From: Faecalibacillus intestinalis
GTDB lineage: Bacteria; Bacillota_I; Bacilli_A; Erysipelotrichales; Coprobacillaceae
Direction: 5' to 3'
Length of the DNA stretch: 64,000 nt
Assembly: GCF_003024685.1 (NCBI RefSeq)
Contig: NZ_PYLQ01000005.1
Coordinates: 45,817 to 109,816 of the forward strand
The translations under genes and the position numbers were made by a program. This document shows positions 34,916-44,678 of this stretch, piece by piece (position 1 is the stretch's first letter; each line of letters starts with the position of its first letter). Below the pieces are notes generated by a model that saw only the letters and a list, made by a program, of their open reading frames with translations, had not been told where the DNA came from and did no database searches.

Positions 34916-35991
34916 TAGTCTCCTAACATCGAAATAATTTCTTGATACATGTCTTCAACTGCATTTGGCTTTCCTAACTTTTTAGCGTTTTCTGTTAAAA
35001 TTTGAAGTGCAGTTTGATCATTAATAACACTATCAATTGTAGAAATCAATTTTTCTCCTGTTAAATCTTTTTCAAGAATCATTTTAGCAGCATGGTTATT
35101 TTCTAATTCACGTGCATTATATTCTTGATGATTTGCTGCTACATAAGGACTAGGAATCAAAATAGCTGGTACGCCTAAAGCTGTTAATTCAGCAAGGGTA
35201 CTGGCTCCTGCACGTGAAACAATAAGATCTGTCGCATGCATTAAAGAAGGCATATCATCAACATAAGGGATGATTTTTACGTTTTCATTTTTATAATCTT
35301 TCATTGATTCATAATAAGGTTTCCCAGTAACATAAAGTACTTGATATTCTTTACCAACAAATTGATTCATCGATTCCTTCATCGTTTGATTAACTGTCTG
35401 TGATCCTAATGATCCCATAACAATCGTAACAACTTTTTTATTTCTATCTAAACCATATTTATCATAAATATCTTTAGGAACTTCATGGCTGACAACACTT
35501 GCACGAGGATTTCCAAGCAATAGTGTTTTTTCTTGAGGAAATTCTTCATACGCTTTTTGATAACAACAAATGATCTTATCTACTTTTTTTATAAGAATCT
35601 TATTTGTTAAACCAATAATTGAGTTTTGTTCATGAATCATCGTTTTAATTTTTAAACTTGCAGCAGCCTCTAAAGCTGAAGCACTTGGATATCCACCAAA
35701 ACCAACAACAATATCAGGATTAAATTTTTTTATAACTTTTTTTGCTTTTCCAATAGATTTAACAAATAACAAAGCTGCATGAGCTTTCTTTAAAGGATTA
35801 CCCGCTAATCCTTTAACATTTAAACCAACATAATCATATCCAAGTTGGGGAACAACTTGAGATTCCAAACGATCCTTTGTTCCAATAAATAAAAATTTTG
35901 AATTTGGATCTTGTTTTTTTATATATTCAACTAATGCAAGAGCAGGGTATAAATGTCCACCTGTTCCTCCAGCAGCAACAACAACTTTCAT
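34915..35991 (-). CDS. murG: UDP-GlcNAc transferase MurG (lipid II synthase)
   Basis: A 358-aa GT28 glycosyltransferase. VVVAAGGTGGHLYPALAL is the N-terminal glycine loop, VVGFGGYPSASAL and SRAGASTLAELTALGVPAILIPSP are family signatures. It adds GlcNAc to lipid I at the inner membrane face. It heads murG-murB-ftsQ-ftsA-ftsZ. The usual upstream members (mraY, murD, ftsW) are not here; a two-component system is next. Confidence 0.96.
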   Translation of the reverse strand: MKVVVAAGGTGGHLYPALALVEYIKKQDPNSKFLFIGTKDRLESQVVPQLGYDYVGLNVKGLAGNPLKKAHAALLFVKSIGKAKKVIKKFNPDIVVGFGGYPSASALEAAASLKIKTMIHEQNSIIGLTNKILIKKVDKIICCYQKAYEEFPQEKTLLLGNPRASVVSHEVPKDIYDKYGLDRNKKVVTIVMGSLGSQTVNQTMKESMNQFVGKEYQVLYVTGKPYYESMKDYKNENVKIIPYVDDMPSLMHATDLIVSRAGASTLAELTALGVPAILIPSPYVAANHQEYNARELENNHAAKMILEKDLTGEKLISTIDSVINDQTALQILTENAKKLGKPNAVEDMYQEIISMLGD

Positions 35992-36092
35992 CTTTACTCA
36001 CTCCTTAAAGTTTATTATACTCTTTTTCTCTATTTTTGAGAATTGATAACTCTAAAATAGTGCCACTCTTTATCAAAAAAAGCAACACTTTT

Positions 36093-36124
36093 TAAAAAAA
36101 AGATTAATCATTCGACTAATCTTT
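36093..36124 (-). terminator. Intrinsic terminator of the histidine kinase gene
   Basis: AAAGATTAGTC-GAAT-GATTAATCTTT plus T run on the minus strand, overlapping the 3' end of the gene. Confidence 0.8.
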
Positions 36125-37423
36125 CTTTTGAATAATAAAACTTACACCATCAACTCTATTAACAGCTTCAACTTTATATCCATACATTGTTACTGTTTTA
36201 TAAACAATAGATAATCCTAAACCAAATTGTCCTTTATGACCTATTTCATAAGGTTGAAATAAAGATTCAGGATTTGAATTATCTATAGGTTCACCATCAT
36301 TAAATATTTCTAAATATTGATCTTTTAAAATAATTTTAATTTCATGGTGTACATAACGAGCAGCATTTTCTATAATATTTTCAATACAAATACGCCAATA
36401 ATCATCTTTTCCTTTAAAAGATGAATCTTGTAAATCTGTAATAATTTCTATTTGTGAATGCATAGCTGTTAATTGGAAAACAATATGTTCAATCAATTCT
36501 TTCATTGAACATGTTTCATCTCCAATTTGTCCACTTATGTAATCTAATCGATTTAAATATAGTAAACTTTTTACTTTCTTTTCTAACCGATCTGTATTTT
36601 CTAAAATAACATCCACTGATGAATCTTTATCTCCATAAGGATAAATATCATCCTTAATACTTTGAGCATATGTTTGAATTAAAGCAATAGGTGTTTTTAA
36701 ATCATGAGAAATGTTATGAATCATTTCTTCTTTAATTTCATTTTGTCGATCTATTTCTTCTTTCATTTCTATTAACGAAGAAGATAAAACACCTATCTCA
36801 TCTTCTCTTTGAATATGCAATTCACTTTCTTTATCATTTTTTATATCATCTATATAATTTTTAATAAGTTTCAATGGTTTTATTAAAGATGAAACCCAAA
36901 TAAACAAAGCAAGTCCAATAATTAAAAAAGCAACATAAAAGATATCAATAACTTGCTCCTTTAGATTATTAATCAATGTTTTAGAATAATCACTATAAAC
37001 AAGTGAAATAATATAATTAGAATCATCCGCTTTTACAATTTGATAATATACTGTTTGGTCTTGCATTTTAACCTTTTCTTGTAATTTCTTTTTATTTTTC
37101 TTAACCATCTTATAAAGATCATTTTGAAAAACATAATCTAATATTTGATATTTCTTAGCAGAAATATTTTGCGCTGTTGTAAGCGTATCTTCATTAATGT
37201 TATAAGTAAAATGATAAATTTGTTTATCTGAACCTGCATAATCAGGAGAAAAATCATATGAGTAAAAATCATTTTGTGAGCGTGTCAAAACATCATACAT
37301 TTCATTATCAATAACATGTGTTAAGTTGTTATCAATAATAGGCAATAGAATTGCTAAAACACCTATTGCAATAATTGAAAAAATAATAACAAGTTGTTTT
37401 TGTAAAGAATATTTCGTAAGCAT
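36116..37423 (-). CDS. Sensor histidine kinase
   Basis: 435 aa. Two membrane helices (about residues 8-28 and 157-178) enclose an extracellular domain of about 130 residues. A HAMP segment follows, then the H-box NISHDLKTPIALIQTY, N-box ENIIENAARY and G-box GQFGLGLSIVYK. The extracellular ligand is unknown. It is coupled to the response regulator by a one-base TAATG overlap. Confidence 0.92.
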   Translation of the reverse strand: MLTKYSLQKQLVIIFSIIAIGVLAILLPIIDNNLTHVIDNEMYDVLTRSQNDFYSYDFSPDYAGSDKQIYHFTYNINEDTLTTAQNISAKKYQILDYVFQNDLYKMVKKNKKKLQEKVKMQDQTVYYQIVKADDSNYIISLVYSDYSKTLINNLKEQVIDIFYVAFLIIGLALFIWVSSLIKPLKLIKNYIDDIKNDKESELHIQREDEIGVLSSSLIEMKEEIDRQNEIKEEMIHNISHDLKTPIALIQTYAQSIKDDIYPYGDKDSSVDVILENTDRLEKKVKSLLYLNRLDYISGQIGDETCSMKELIEHIVFQLTAMHSQIEIITDLQDSSFKGKDDYWRICIENIIENAARYVHHEIKIILKDQYLEIFNDGEPIDNSNPESLFQPYEIGHKGQFGLGLSIVYKTVTMYGYKVEAVNRVDGVSFIIQKKD

Positions 37424-38076
37424 TAGTCTAAACGATATCCAAATCCATAAATCGTACGAATATTAATTTCTGGCATTTTTTTACGTAATCTTCGAAGTGT
37501 ATCATCAACGACACGATCACTACCAAAATAATTTTCGTCCCATACTTTTGATAAAACTTGTTCTCTTGAAATAGCTAATCCTTTGTTATTTAAAAAGTAA
37601 ACAAGTAGATCATATTCTTTTGTTGTTAAAATGATTTCATTATTGTTATAGAAGACTCTTCTTTTTTCTAAATCAATATCATAACCATCTATTTGTATCT
37701 TAGATGGATTATCATAAGCACGTTTTAATAAATTATTAATTCTTAAAATAACTTCTTTAATATTAAATGGTTTTGTAATATAGTCATCTGAGCCTTTTTC
37801 TAAACCAATAATACGATCAAATTCTTGATCTCTAGCTGACATAAATATAATTGGCATTTTAGGCTTACTTGCCTTTATTTCATTAAACAATTCAAAACCA
37901 CTTGCCTTATCTAACATAATATCTATAAGCCATAGATGTACATCATCATCTTTATGAAGTAAAGCTTCATCATACGTATAAAATGAGCAAACACTATAGC
38001 CTTCTTTTTCTAAATAAGTTCTTACCAAATCATTTAGATTTTTTTCATCATCTATAATATTAATTTTAAATAACAT
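37423..38076 (-). CDS. OmpR-family response regulator
   Basis: 217 aa. The receiver domain has acidic residues IIDDE, the phosphoacceptor Asp 52 (WLIDIM) and the Lys in DYITKPFN. A C-terminal winged helix (LTTKEYDLLVYF ... VDDTLRRLRKKM, IRTIYGFGYRLD) binds DNA. The ATG at 38076 follows GAGGTG; the GTG three codons earlier overlaps that site. Partner of the adjacent histidine kinase. Confidence 0.93.
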   Translation of the reverse strand: MLFKINIIDDEKNLNDLVRTYLEKEGYSVCSFYTYDEALLHKDDDVHLWLIDIMLDKASGFELFNEIKASKPKMPIIFMSARDQEFDRIIGLEKGSDDYITKPFNIKEVILRINNLLKRAYDNPSKIQIDGYDIDLEKRRVFYNNNEIILTTKEYDLLVYFLNNKGLAISREQVLSKVWDENYFGSDRVVDDTLRRLRKKMPEINIRTIYGFGYRLD

Positions 38077-38123
38077 CTTCTTCACCTCATTTGTATCCTA
38101 TTCTATTATGACCTATTATAGTT

Positions 38124-38154
38124 AAAATATTGCCATAATATATGGCAATATTTT
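38124..38154 (-). terminator. Perfect 14-bp inverted repeat between glmM and the response regulator
   Basis: AAAATATTGCCATA and its complement TATGGCAATATTTT are separated by 3-4 bases. On the minus strand it can terminate glmM. It also lies about 50 bp ahead of the response regulator start and could be an operator. Confidence 0.6.
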
Positions 38155-38170
38155 GTGATAATATGTGATT

Positions 38171-39523
38171 TTATCTTTCGATAACAAATCCGCGTTCTTT
38201 CATTTTAGTAATGATATAATCTACAGATTGTAAACATTTTTCATTTGTATCCGCTTCAACCATAACACGTACAACTGGTTCAGTTCCTGATTCACGAACA
38301 AGAACACGTCCTTCATCACCTAACTTATCTTCAACTTCTTTAATGACTTTTTGTACTTCAACATCATTTTGAGCCTCTTTTTTATTTCTTACATATACAT
38401 TTTTCATTAATTGAGGGTAAATTGTTACAGGTTCAACTAATTGAGCTAATGTTTTTTTGCTTTCAATAACTGCTTCCATAATTTTTAAAGATGTTAAAAT
38501 ACCATCTCCTGTTGTGGCATGTTTAGAGAAAATGATATGTCCTGATTGTTCTCCACCAATACAATGACCATTTTTCACCATGTTTTCATTAACATATTTA
38601 TCTCCAACAGCTGTTTTTTCATATTTAATACCTTCTTTATCTAACGCTTTATATAAACCTAAGTTAGACATAACTGTTGTAACAATTGTATCATTAGATA
38701 ATTCACCATGTTCTTTTAAATATTTACCACAAACATAAAGAATTAAATCACCATCAATAACTCTTCCAAATTCATCAACAGCTAAACAACGATCAGCATC
38801 ACCATCATAAGCAAAACCAATATCTAATCCTTTAGATTTTACTAGTTCTTGTAATGATTCAATATGTGTAGAACCACAGTTTGTATTAATATTTAAACCA
38901 TCTGGTTCACTATGAATCACATAAGTTTTTGCTCCTAAAGCATCGAAAACACTTTTAGCAAGATTAGAACTTGCACCATTTGCACAATCTAAACCAACAC
39001 GAATATTTTTAAAAGCACGTGTAGGAATTGACATTAAATATCCTAAATATCTATTTCTACCTACTGAATAATCTGTTGCACATCCAATTTCATCTTTTGT
39101 AGCAAATGGAATTTCATCTACTTCACCATCAATGTATTGTTCAATTAAATTTTCAACCTTCGCATCCATTTTATGACCATTACAATCTAAAACCTTAATA
39201 CCATTATCATAATATGGATTATGTGAAGCAGAAATCATAATTCCACAATCAAAACCATCTGTTCTTGTAATATAAGCAACACTTGGTGTTGTTGTTACAT
39301 GCATTAAAGAAACATCAGCACCACTTGCTGTAAGTCCAGCAACAAGTGCATATTCTAACATATAAGAACTTCTTCTTGTATCTTTCCCAATAACAACTTG
39401 AGCATGATCTTTATTTCTTCCAAAATACCACCCAATGTATCTTCCTACTTTATAAGCATGTTCAACTGTTAAATCTTTATTAGCTTCCCCACGAAAGCCA
39501 TCTGTTCCGAAATATTTTCCCAT
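38171..39523 (-). CDS. glmM: Phosphoglucosamine mutase GlmM
   Basis: A 450-aa phosphohexomutase converting glucosamine-6-P to glucosamine-1-P for peptidoglycan. It opens MGKYFGTDGFRGEAN. The phosphoserine is Ser 100 in MISASHNPYYDNG, the metal loop is DGDADR, and the sugar loop is GGEQSGHI. It is third in cdaA-ybbR-glmM, where GlmM is known to bind and inhibit CdaA. Confidence 0.96.
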   Translation of the reverse strand: MGKYFGTDGFRGEANKDLTVEHAYKVGRYIGWYFGRNKDHAQVVIGKDTRRSSYMLEYALVAGLTASGADVSLMHVTTTPSVAYITRTDGFDCGIMISASHNPYYDNGIKVLDCNGHKMDAKVENLIEQYIDGEVDEIPFATKDEIGCATDYSVGRNRYLGYLMSIPTRAFKNIRVGLDCANGASSNLAKSVFDALGAKTYVIHSEPDGLNINTNCGSTHIESLQELVKSKGLDIGFAYDGDADRCLAVDEFGRVIDGDLILYVCGKYLKEHGELSNDTIVTTVMSNLGLYKALDKEGIKYEKTAVGDKYVNENMVKNGHCIGGEQSGHIIFSKHATTGDGILTSLKIMEAVIESKKTLAQLVEPVTIYPQLMKNVYVRNKKEAQNDVEVQKVIKEVEDKLGDEGRVLVRESGTEPVVRVMVEADTNEKCLQSVDYIITKMKERGFVIER

Positions 39524-39535
39524 TTCAAATCTCTC

Positions 39536-40936
39536 CTATTTCTTTATATTTACGCGAATCTGTTCATCGCTATCTAAACGATATGTTAAAGTTTCGTCAC
39601 TTAATTCTACTTCTAATTTCACATTATGTCGACCCTTTTTTAACCCAACGACATCTACATAGACCTTAATGTCATCATTTGTAAGAGCATTAATACGATC
39701 ACTTGTACCAATAACTGTTAAATTGCATGTATCGCTTGACATAGAAACATTGTTTTCTTTGCCATTTTTTATTTGAATTGGCATATCTGTAAATTGTCTT
39801 TGTTCAGAAGGAACAAGCGTAATTGTTCCATCCACTTTAGTAAATGACATCTTATTAACTCCTGAAACACTTAACAATTTTAAGTCTTTAAATGTACGAC
39901 CTTCTTCCAAATCACTTACATCCACTTTAACTTTAATATTATTAATATCCTTTAATTTACTTTCATCACCATAAATCTTTACTTTATCTTTTGAAAAAGT
40001 CATTTGATCGATTGCATATCCATTAGCCACATTTCCTGTATATTCAGGTACAAGTGGAACTGTCTTACTATAATTAGACAATGAACAATCCACTTTAACA
40101 GTGGAAGGAATAACACTTACATTTAAAGCTTTTCCACTTCGATCAAAAGCCTTTACTTTACATTCTTGAGTAAACGAATCTGTCACTCCCTTTAAATCAA
40201 TAACTGCTTCAACAGAATAAACATTATCAATATTATCTTGTGAACCCCTTACTTCTACTTCACTATGTTCAATACTATCTACTGAAACAGAATGTTTATC
40301 CTTTAAGCTATCTTCATTTTTAAAACGATATCCTAAACTAAACGTTTTAGTTACCTTTTGTGAAACTGTTACCGTTACTGTTTGAGGAACAATGAGAACT
40401 TCTAAATCATTAGAGAAATTTCTTGATTTCAATTCTACTGTCTGTTCACCTTCCCCTATTCCCGAAAAATCAGCATATATTTCATAATTTTTCATCAATT
40501 TAGCATTATAAATATCAATAGAAGGACCAACTAAGCCTACACTTACAGTCTCTGGCATTCCAGCTACAACAAAATCATCTTGTAAATTTTCTATTTTCAC
40601 AGGGACTTGTTGAATATAATCTCCTGAATTAGGTGTTGAAAATACATTTTCAAAATTACCTCCATTAACTGTAAATAGTAAAATCGTTGCTAAAATAAAT
40701 GATAATATTTTTAAAGATAATCCTGATTGTAACATTCTATCTAAAGTAGAATTAATAAAATTCATCACTTTAATAGCACCATTGACAAAAGCTCTTCCCC
40801 TTGAATCTATTTCATCATTAATAGATTGATGAGTGATATGTTTTTCTTCTGTTTTTGGTTTTTCTTTTTCTTTTGAAATAAAATTTAAGAAAAAATCAGT
40901 TGTTGAATCACGATGTTCTTGATTATTTTTACTCAT
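39536..40936 (-). CDS. cdaR: YbbR-domain protein CdaR, regulator of CdaA
   Basis: 466 aa. An N-terminal cytoplasmic segment and one membrane helix (KILSFILATILLFTV, about residue 78) precede four extracellular YbbR repeats. In Firmicutes it modulates diadenylate cyclase CdaA. The ATG at 40936 follows AGGTGAT and overlaps the cdaA stop by 8 nt (ATGAGTAA). The cytoplasmic tail before the helix is longer than in Bacillus. Confidence 0.9.
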   Translation of the reverse strand: MSKNNQEHRDSTTDFFLNFISKEKEKPKTEEKHITHQSINDEIDSRGRAFVNGAIKVMNFINSTLDRMLQSGLSLKILSFILATILLFTVNGGNFENVFSTPNSGDYIQQVPVKIENLQDDFVVAGMPETVSVGLVGPSIDIYNAKLMKNYEIYADFSGIGEGEQTVELKSRNFSNDLEVLIVPQTVTVTVSQKVTKTFSLGYRFKNEDSLKDKHSVSVDSIEHSEVEVRGSQDNIDNVYSVEAVIDLKGVTDSFTQECKVKAFDRSGKALNVSVIPSTVKVDCSLSNYSKTVPLVPEYTGNVANGYAIDQMTFSKDKVKIYGDESKLKDINNIKVKVDVSDLEEGRTFKDLKLLSVSGVNKMSFTKVDGTITLVPSEQRQFTDMPIQIKNGKENNVSMSSDTCNLTVIGTSDRINALTNDDIKVYVDVVGLKKGRHNVKLEVELSDETLTYRLDSDEQIRVNIKK

Positions 40937-41741
40937 CTTCATCACCTTCTTCATCTTCTGATTTAAACCAACCTAGTTCATTAACTAAGCTTGCTCTTAA
41001 TTCCTTTCTTGGAATTTTAATAAGTTCTCCTTTGATAGCAAAAGAAATCGTTCCTGTTTCTTCAGAAACTACAACTGTTAATGAATCAGTAATTTCACTT
41101 ATTCCTATAGCAGCACGATGTCTTGCCCCATAAATAGGTGAAAGATCCTTTTGAGTTGGTGGGAAAAAGGCAGCTGCACAAACAACACGGTCATCTTTAA
41201 TAATAACTGCCCCATCATGTAAAGGTGTTCCTTCCCAAAAGATCGTATTAAATAATTCTGATTTAATATCGGCATTGATTTTAGTTCCTGTATTAATATA
41301 ATCTATTAAAGATTGTCCTCTTTCAAAAGTAATCAAGGCCCCTGTTTGTGTTTCTGATAACTTTGTCACTGAATCAACAATTTCATCTAACAAATGTTCC
41401 TTTTGATCATTTGATAAACGTTCCATATGATAATCTCTTTTAGTTTGTCCCATTTTTTCAAGTAATGAACGAATTTCTGGTTGAAAGATTACAATTACCG
41501 CAATAATTCCCCAAGTCAAAACCGTATCTACTAAATAAGACATTGTTGAAAGTCCTAAAACACTTGTTACTAATTTAATTAACAAAATAATGAGAACCCC
41601 TTTAAATAACTGCATCGTTCTCATATTTTGTTTAAACATACTAATTCCTAAATATAAAATATACCACACTAATAATAAATCAATAATTGTACGAATAATG
41701 TTTAAAATTAATGATAGATTAACTTCTATACCTGCTATCAT
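40929..41741 (-). CDS. cdaA: Diadenylate cyclase CdaA
   Basis: A 270-aa membrane enzyme making c-di-AMP from two ATP. Three N-terminal helices (about residues 10-85) precede the DAC domain. The catalytic DGA is at 176-178 (PLHDGAVII) and RHR at 207-209 (GARHRAAIG). The ATG at 41741 follows AGTAGGGG. It heads the conserved cdaA-cdaR-glmM operon; a PII-like c-di-AMP receptor gene is at 6.1 kb. Confidence 0.96.
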   Translation of the reverse strand: MIAGIEVNLSLILNIIRTIIDLLLVWYILYLGISMFKQNMRTMQLFKGVLIILLIKLVTSVLGLSTMSYLVDTVLTWGIIAVIVIFQPEIRSLLEKMGQTKRDYHMERLSNDQKEHLLDEIVDSVTKLSETQTGALITFERGQSLIDYINTGTKINADIKSELFNTIFWEGTPLHDGAVIIKDDRVVCAAAFFPPTQKDLSPIYGARHRAAIGISEITDSLTVVVSEETGTISFAIKGELIKIPRKELRASLVNELGWFKSEDEEGDEDE

Positions 41742-41789
41742 TTTATCCCCTACTTTCTTCAAACATATTATACTTGATGTTTTCTATTT

Positions 41790-41830
41790 TATAAAGAAAA
41801 GATAGATTTTTATTCAAAATCTATCTTTTC
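41790..41830. terminator. Intrinsic terminator between typA and cdaA
   Basis: A perfect 14-bp stem (AAAAGATAGATTTT with its complement) and a 5-base loop, followed on the minus strand by CTTTATAA. It is downstream of typA. Confidence 0.75.
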
Positions 41831-41866
41831 ATCTTAAGTTGACTCCATTGAGCTCTAAAAGAGCTC

Positions 41867-43684
41867 TTATGCATTATTTTTTCTATATTGTTGTCTTCTT
41901 TCGTTTTCAGTTAAATAGCGTTTTCTTAATCGAATATTTTCAGGTGTTACTTCAACAAGTTCATCTTCATTAATATAATCTAAACAAGATTCTAGATTAA
42001 ATTGACGAGGTCTTTTTAAAACAACTGTTGAATCTTTGGATGATGAACGAGTATTTGTCATTTGTTTTCCTTTAGTAACATTAACTGTTAAATCATTATC
42101 TCTACTGTGTTCACCAACGATCATACCTTCATAAACATCCACACCAGGCCCAACAAACATTACTCCACGGTCTTCAACACTTCCAAGTGAATAAGCTGTT
42201 GTTTGTCCACTATCAATTGAAATTAAAACACCTAAGTTTCTCTTACCAACTGTTTCACCTTCCATTGGACGGTAATCAATAAATGAGTGAGAAATAATTC
42301 CATATCCTTTTGTCATTGTTAAGAAATTTGTCATAAATCCAAATAAACCTCTTGACGGAATTGTATAAACAACACGTGTTTGTCCATCACGAGAATCCAT
42401 TGTTTCTAAGACACCTCGACGATATCCAAGTGATTCAATAACCGCTCCAATACAATCATCAGGTGCTTCAATAGTTACTTCTTCATATGGTTCACATAAA
42501 ACACCATCGATTTCTTTCATGATTGCTTTAGGTTTAGAAACTTGTAATTCATAACCTTCACGTCTCATATTTTCAATTAAAATAGATAAGTGTAATTCTC
42601 CACGTCCAGAAACGATCCATTCTTCTTTATTTTGGATTCTTTCAATTTTTAAAGATACATCTCTATTTGTTTCTTTAAATAATCTTTCTTCAATTTGTCT
42701 AGCAGTCACAAATTTACCATCTTGACCAGCAAATGGTGAAGTATTTGTTCCAAAAACCATTTGAATTGTTGGTTCATCGACATGTAATAACGGTAAAGCT
42801 TCTTCTTGACCAGTTGTACATACTGTTTCACCAACACCAATATCAGCAAGACCAGCAATAGCAACAATATCTCCTGCACTGGCTTCTTCAATTTCAATAC
42901 GGTGTAATCCAATAAATCCATATAATTTTTGAATTCTAAATTGTGTGTGGCTTCCATCAGCTCTTACACAAGTGACTGATTCATTAACATGAATCTTACC
43001 TCTTTGAATACGTCCGATTCCAATACGTCCTACATAATCATTATAGTCTAATAAAGCTGGTTGGAATTGTAAAGGTCCATCAACATCTACTAATGGTTCA
43101 GGTATTTCTTTGATAATCATATCAAATAAACAATCCATATTTGGTACTTGTGTTGAAATATCAGGATCTAAACTCGATGTTCCTTGTAAAGCTGAAGTAT
43201 AGATTGTTGGGAATTCCAATTGGTCATCATCTGCGCCTAATTCCATAAATAATTCTAAGACTTCATCCATAACTTCATCAATACGTGTTACAGGTCTATC
43301 TACTTTATTAATAACTACGATAGGTTTTACTTTAGCAGCTAAAGCTTTCTTTAAAACGAAACGTGTTTGTGGCATTGTTCCTTCATAAGCATCTACTACT
43401 AATAAAACACCATCTACCATGTTCATGATACGTTCTACTTCTCCACCAAAGTCAGCATGGCCTGGTGTATCCATGATATTGATTCGATAATCTTTATAAT
43501 TAATTGCTGTATTTTTAGCAAGAATTGTAATTCCTCTTTCTCTTTCAAGGGCATTGCTATCCATCGCACGTTCACTAATTTGTTCACGGTCTTCTAATGT
43601 TCCAGATAGCTTTAATAATTGGTCTACTAATGTTGTTTTTCCATGGTCTACATGGGCAATAATCGCTATATTTCTAATATTCAT
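41867..43684 (-). CDS. typA: Ribosome-associated GTPase TypA/BipA
   Basis: A 605-aa translational GTPase. G1 [13 protein letters not shown]2 ERGITIL, G3 [15 protein letters not shown]4 NKVDRP; an EF-G-like C-terminus and the BipA-specific tail containing [14 protein letters not shown]. It acts in ribosome assembly and stress adaptation. The ribosome site GGGAGAG precedes the ATG. It is monocistronic, with no obvious promoter consensus by eye. Confidence 0.96.
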   Translation of the reverse strand: MNIRNIAIIAHVDHGKTTLVDQLLKLSGTLEDREQISERAMDSNALERERGITILAKNTAINYKDYRINIMDTPGHADFGGEVERIMNMVDGVLLVVDAYEGTMPQTRFVLKKALAAKVKPIVVINKVDRPVTRIDEVMDEVLELFMELGADDDQLEFPTIYTSALQGTSSLDPDISTQVPNMDCLFDMIIKEIPEPLVDVDGPLQFQPALLDYNDYVGRIGIGRIQRGKIHVNESVTCVRADGSHTQFRIQKLYGFIGLHRIEIEEASAGDIVAIAGLADIGVGETVCTTGQEEALPLLHVDEPTIQMVFGTNTSPFAGQDGKFVTARQIEERLFKETNRDVSLKIERIQNKEEWIVSGRGELHLSILIENMRREGYELQVSKPKAIMKEIDGVLCEPYEEVTIEAPDDCIGAVIESLGYRRGVLETMDSRDGQTRVVYTIPSRGLFGFMTNFLTMTKGYGIISHSFIDYRPMEGETVGKRNLGVLISIDSGQTTAYSLGSVEDRGVMFVGPGVDVYEGMIVGEHSRDNDLTVNVTKGKQMTNTRSSSKDSTVVLKRPRQFNLESCLDYINEDELVEVTPENIRLRKRYLTENERRQQYRKNNA

Positions 43685-43789
43685 ACGCTACTCTCCCTTC
43701 AATAGCTTCCTCATTATATCACAATAATTTCAATTGTCATTATTTATTTTAATATGTCAAAAACAATTTTCAATGTAAGAGTTTACACT

Positions 43790-44584
43790 TTATTTTTGAT
43801 TCAAAACTTCTTTTTTTATAACTTCTAATACACCTTGATGATCATTACTTTTAGCAATGCCATAAGCAATATCTTTAATACGTGGAACAGCATTGGCCAT
43901 AGCATAACTATATTTGACAGATTTTAATAAAGTATAATCATTCATTTGATCACCAAACGCCATACATTCTTCTGGTTTAATATTCAATTCTCTTTGTAAG
44001 CGTTTTATGGCAACACCTTTATTAATATCTTCATTTTGAATATCAATCCATTCATTACCTGAAGTTGTTGCCTTAACACCTTTATCTAAACCACAAGCAA
44101 TATCATCAGCATAACGGATAATTTGATGATTTGGATCATAAATAGCAATCTTCATAATTTCATCATCAATATCATCATAACTCTCTACAAATTGGTAATT
44201 ACAATAATACGTACGTACCACTGGTTCTAAATGTTTAAATTCATTTAAACAATAGGCACTTTTAACCCCACATAAAATCATATTCAATTCTGGATGAGAT
44301 TCTACTAATTGAATCACCGCTTGTACTTGTTCTTTTTTTAACGTATTTGTCGCAATCAATTTTACCCCCTTAGCAATATAACTTCCATTTTCTCCTATGA
44401 AATACATTTCATTAGAAATCGGTAAAAATTTTTGATACAAACGGAAATATTGGTTCCCCGATGCAATCACAAATTTTATTTTTCTTTTTCTAAGTTCCTC
44501 AAAAATATCAAAAAATTCCATTGAAAATCTTTTAGAAGAATCTAAAAAAGTTCCATCCATATCTGTCGCAATTAATTTAATCAT
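43790..44584 (-). CDS. Cof-type HAD phosphatase
   Basis: 264 aa. Motif I IATDMDGTFLDS, C2B cap, Lys in NEDINKGVAIKRL and motif III MAFGDQMNDYTLLKSVKYSYAM. Sugar-phosphate or cofactor-phosphate phosphatase of unknown substrate. It is a distant paralogue of the enzyme at 19476-20270, here without a regulator partner. Confidence 0.87.
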   Translation of the reverse strand: MIKLIATDMDGTFLDSSKRFSMEFFDIFEELRKRKIKFVIASGNQYFRLYQKFLPISNEMYFIGENGSYIAKGVKLIATNTLKKEQVQAVIQLVESHPELNMILCGVKSAYCLNEFKHLEPVVRTYYCNYQFVESYDDIDDEIMKIAIYDPNHQIIRYADDIACGLDKGVKATTSGNEWIDIQNEDINKGVAIKRLQRELNIKPEECMAFGDQMNDYTLLKSVKYSYAMANAVPRIKDIAYGIAKSNDHQGVLEVIKKEVLNQK

Positions 44585-44644
44585 TCACTTCTCCCCTTTT
44601 TCTTCAAAAATATATTAAAGAAATATAATTTATTTTTCAATATT

Positions 44645-44678
44645 AAAGAAAAAGAAAAGTACGATTTCTCGTACTTTA
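44645..44678 (-). terminator. Intrinsic terminator of the Rpn nuclease gene
   Basis: AAAGTACGA-GAAA-TCGTACTTT followed by TCTTTTTCTTT on the minus strand. Confidence 0.85.

Noticed and set aside
41836..41875. GAGCTC palindrome near typA as a second terminator or operator
   Set aside because: The stem is short and has no T tract; a much better terminator is 10 bp away.
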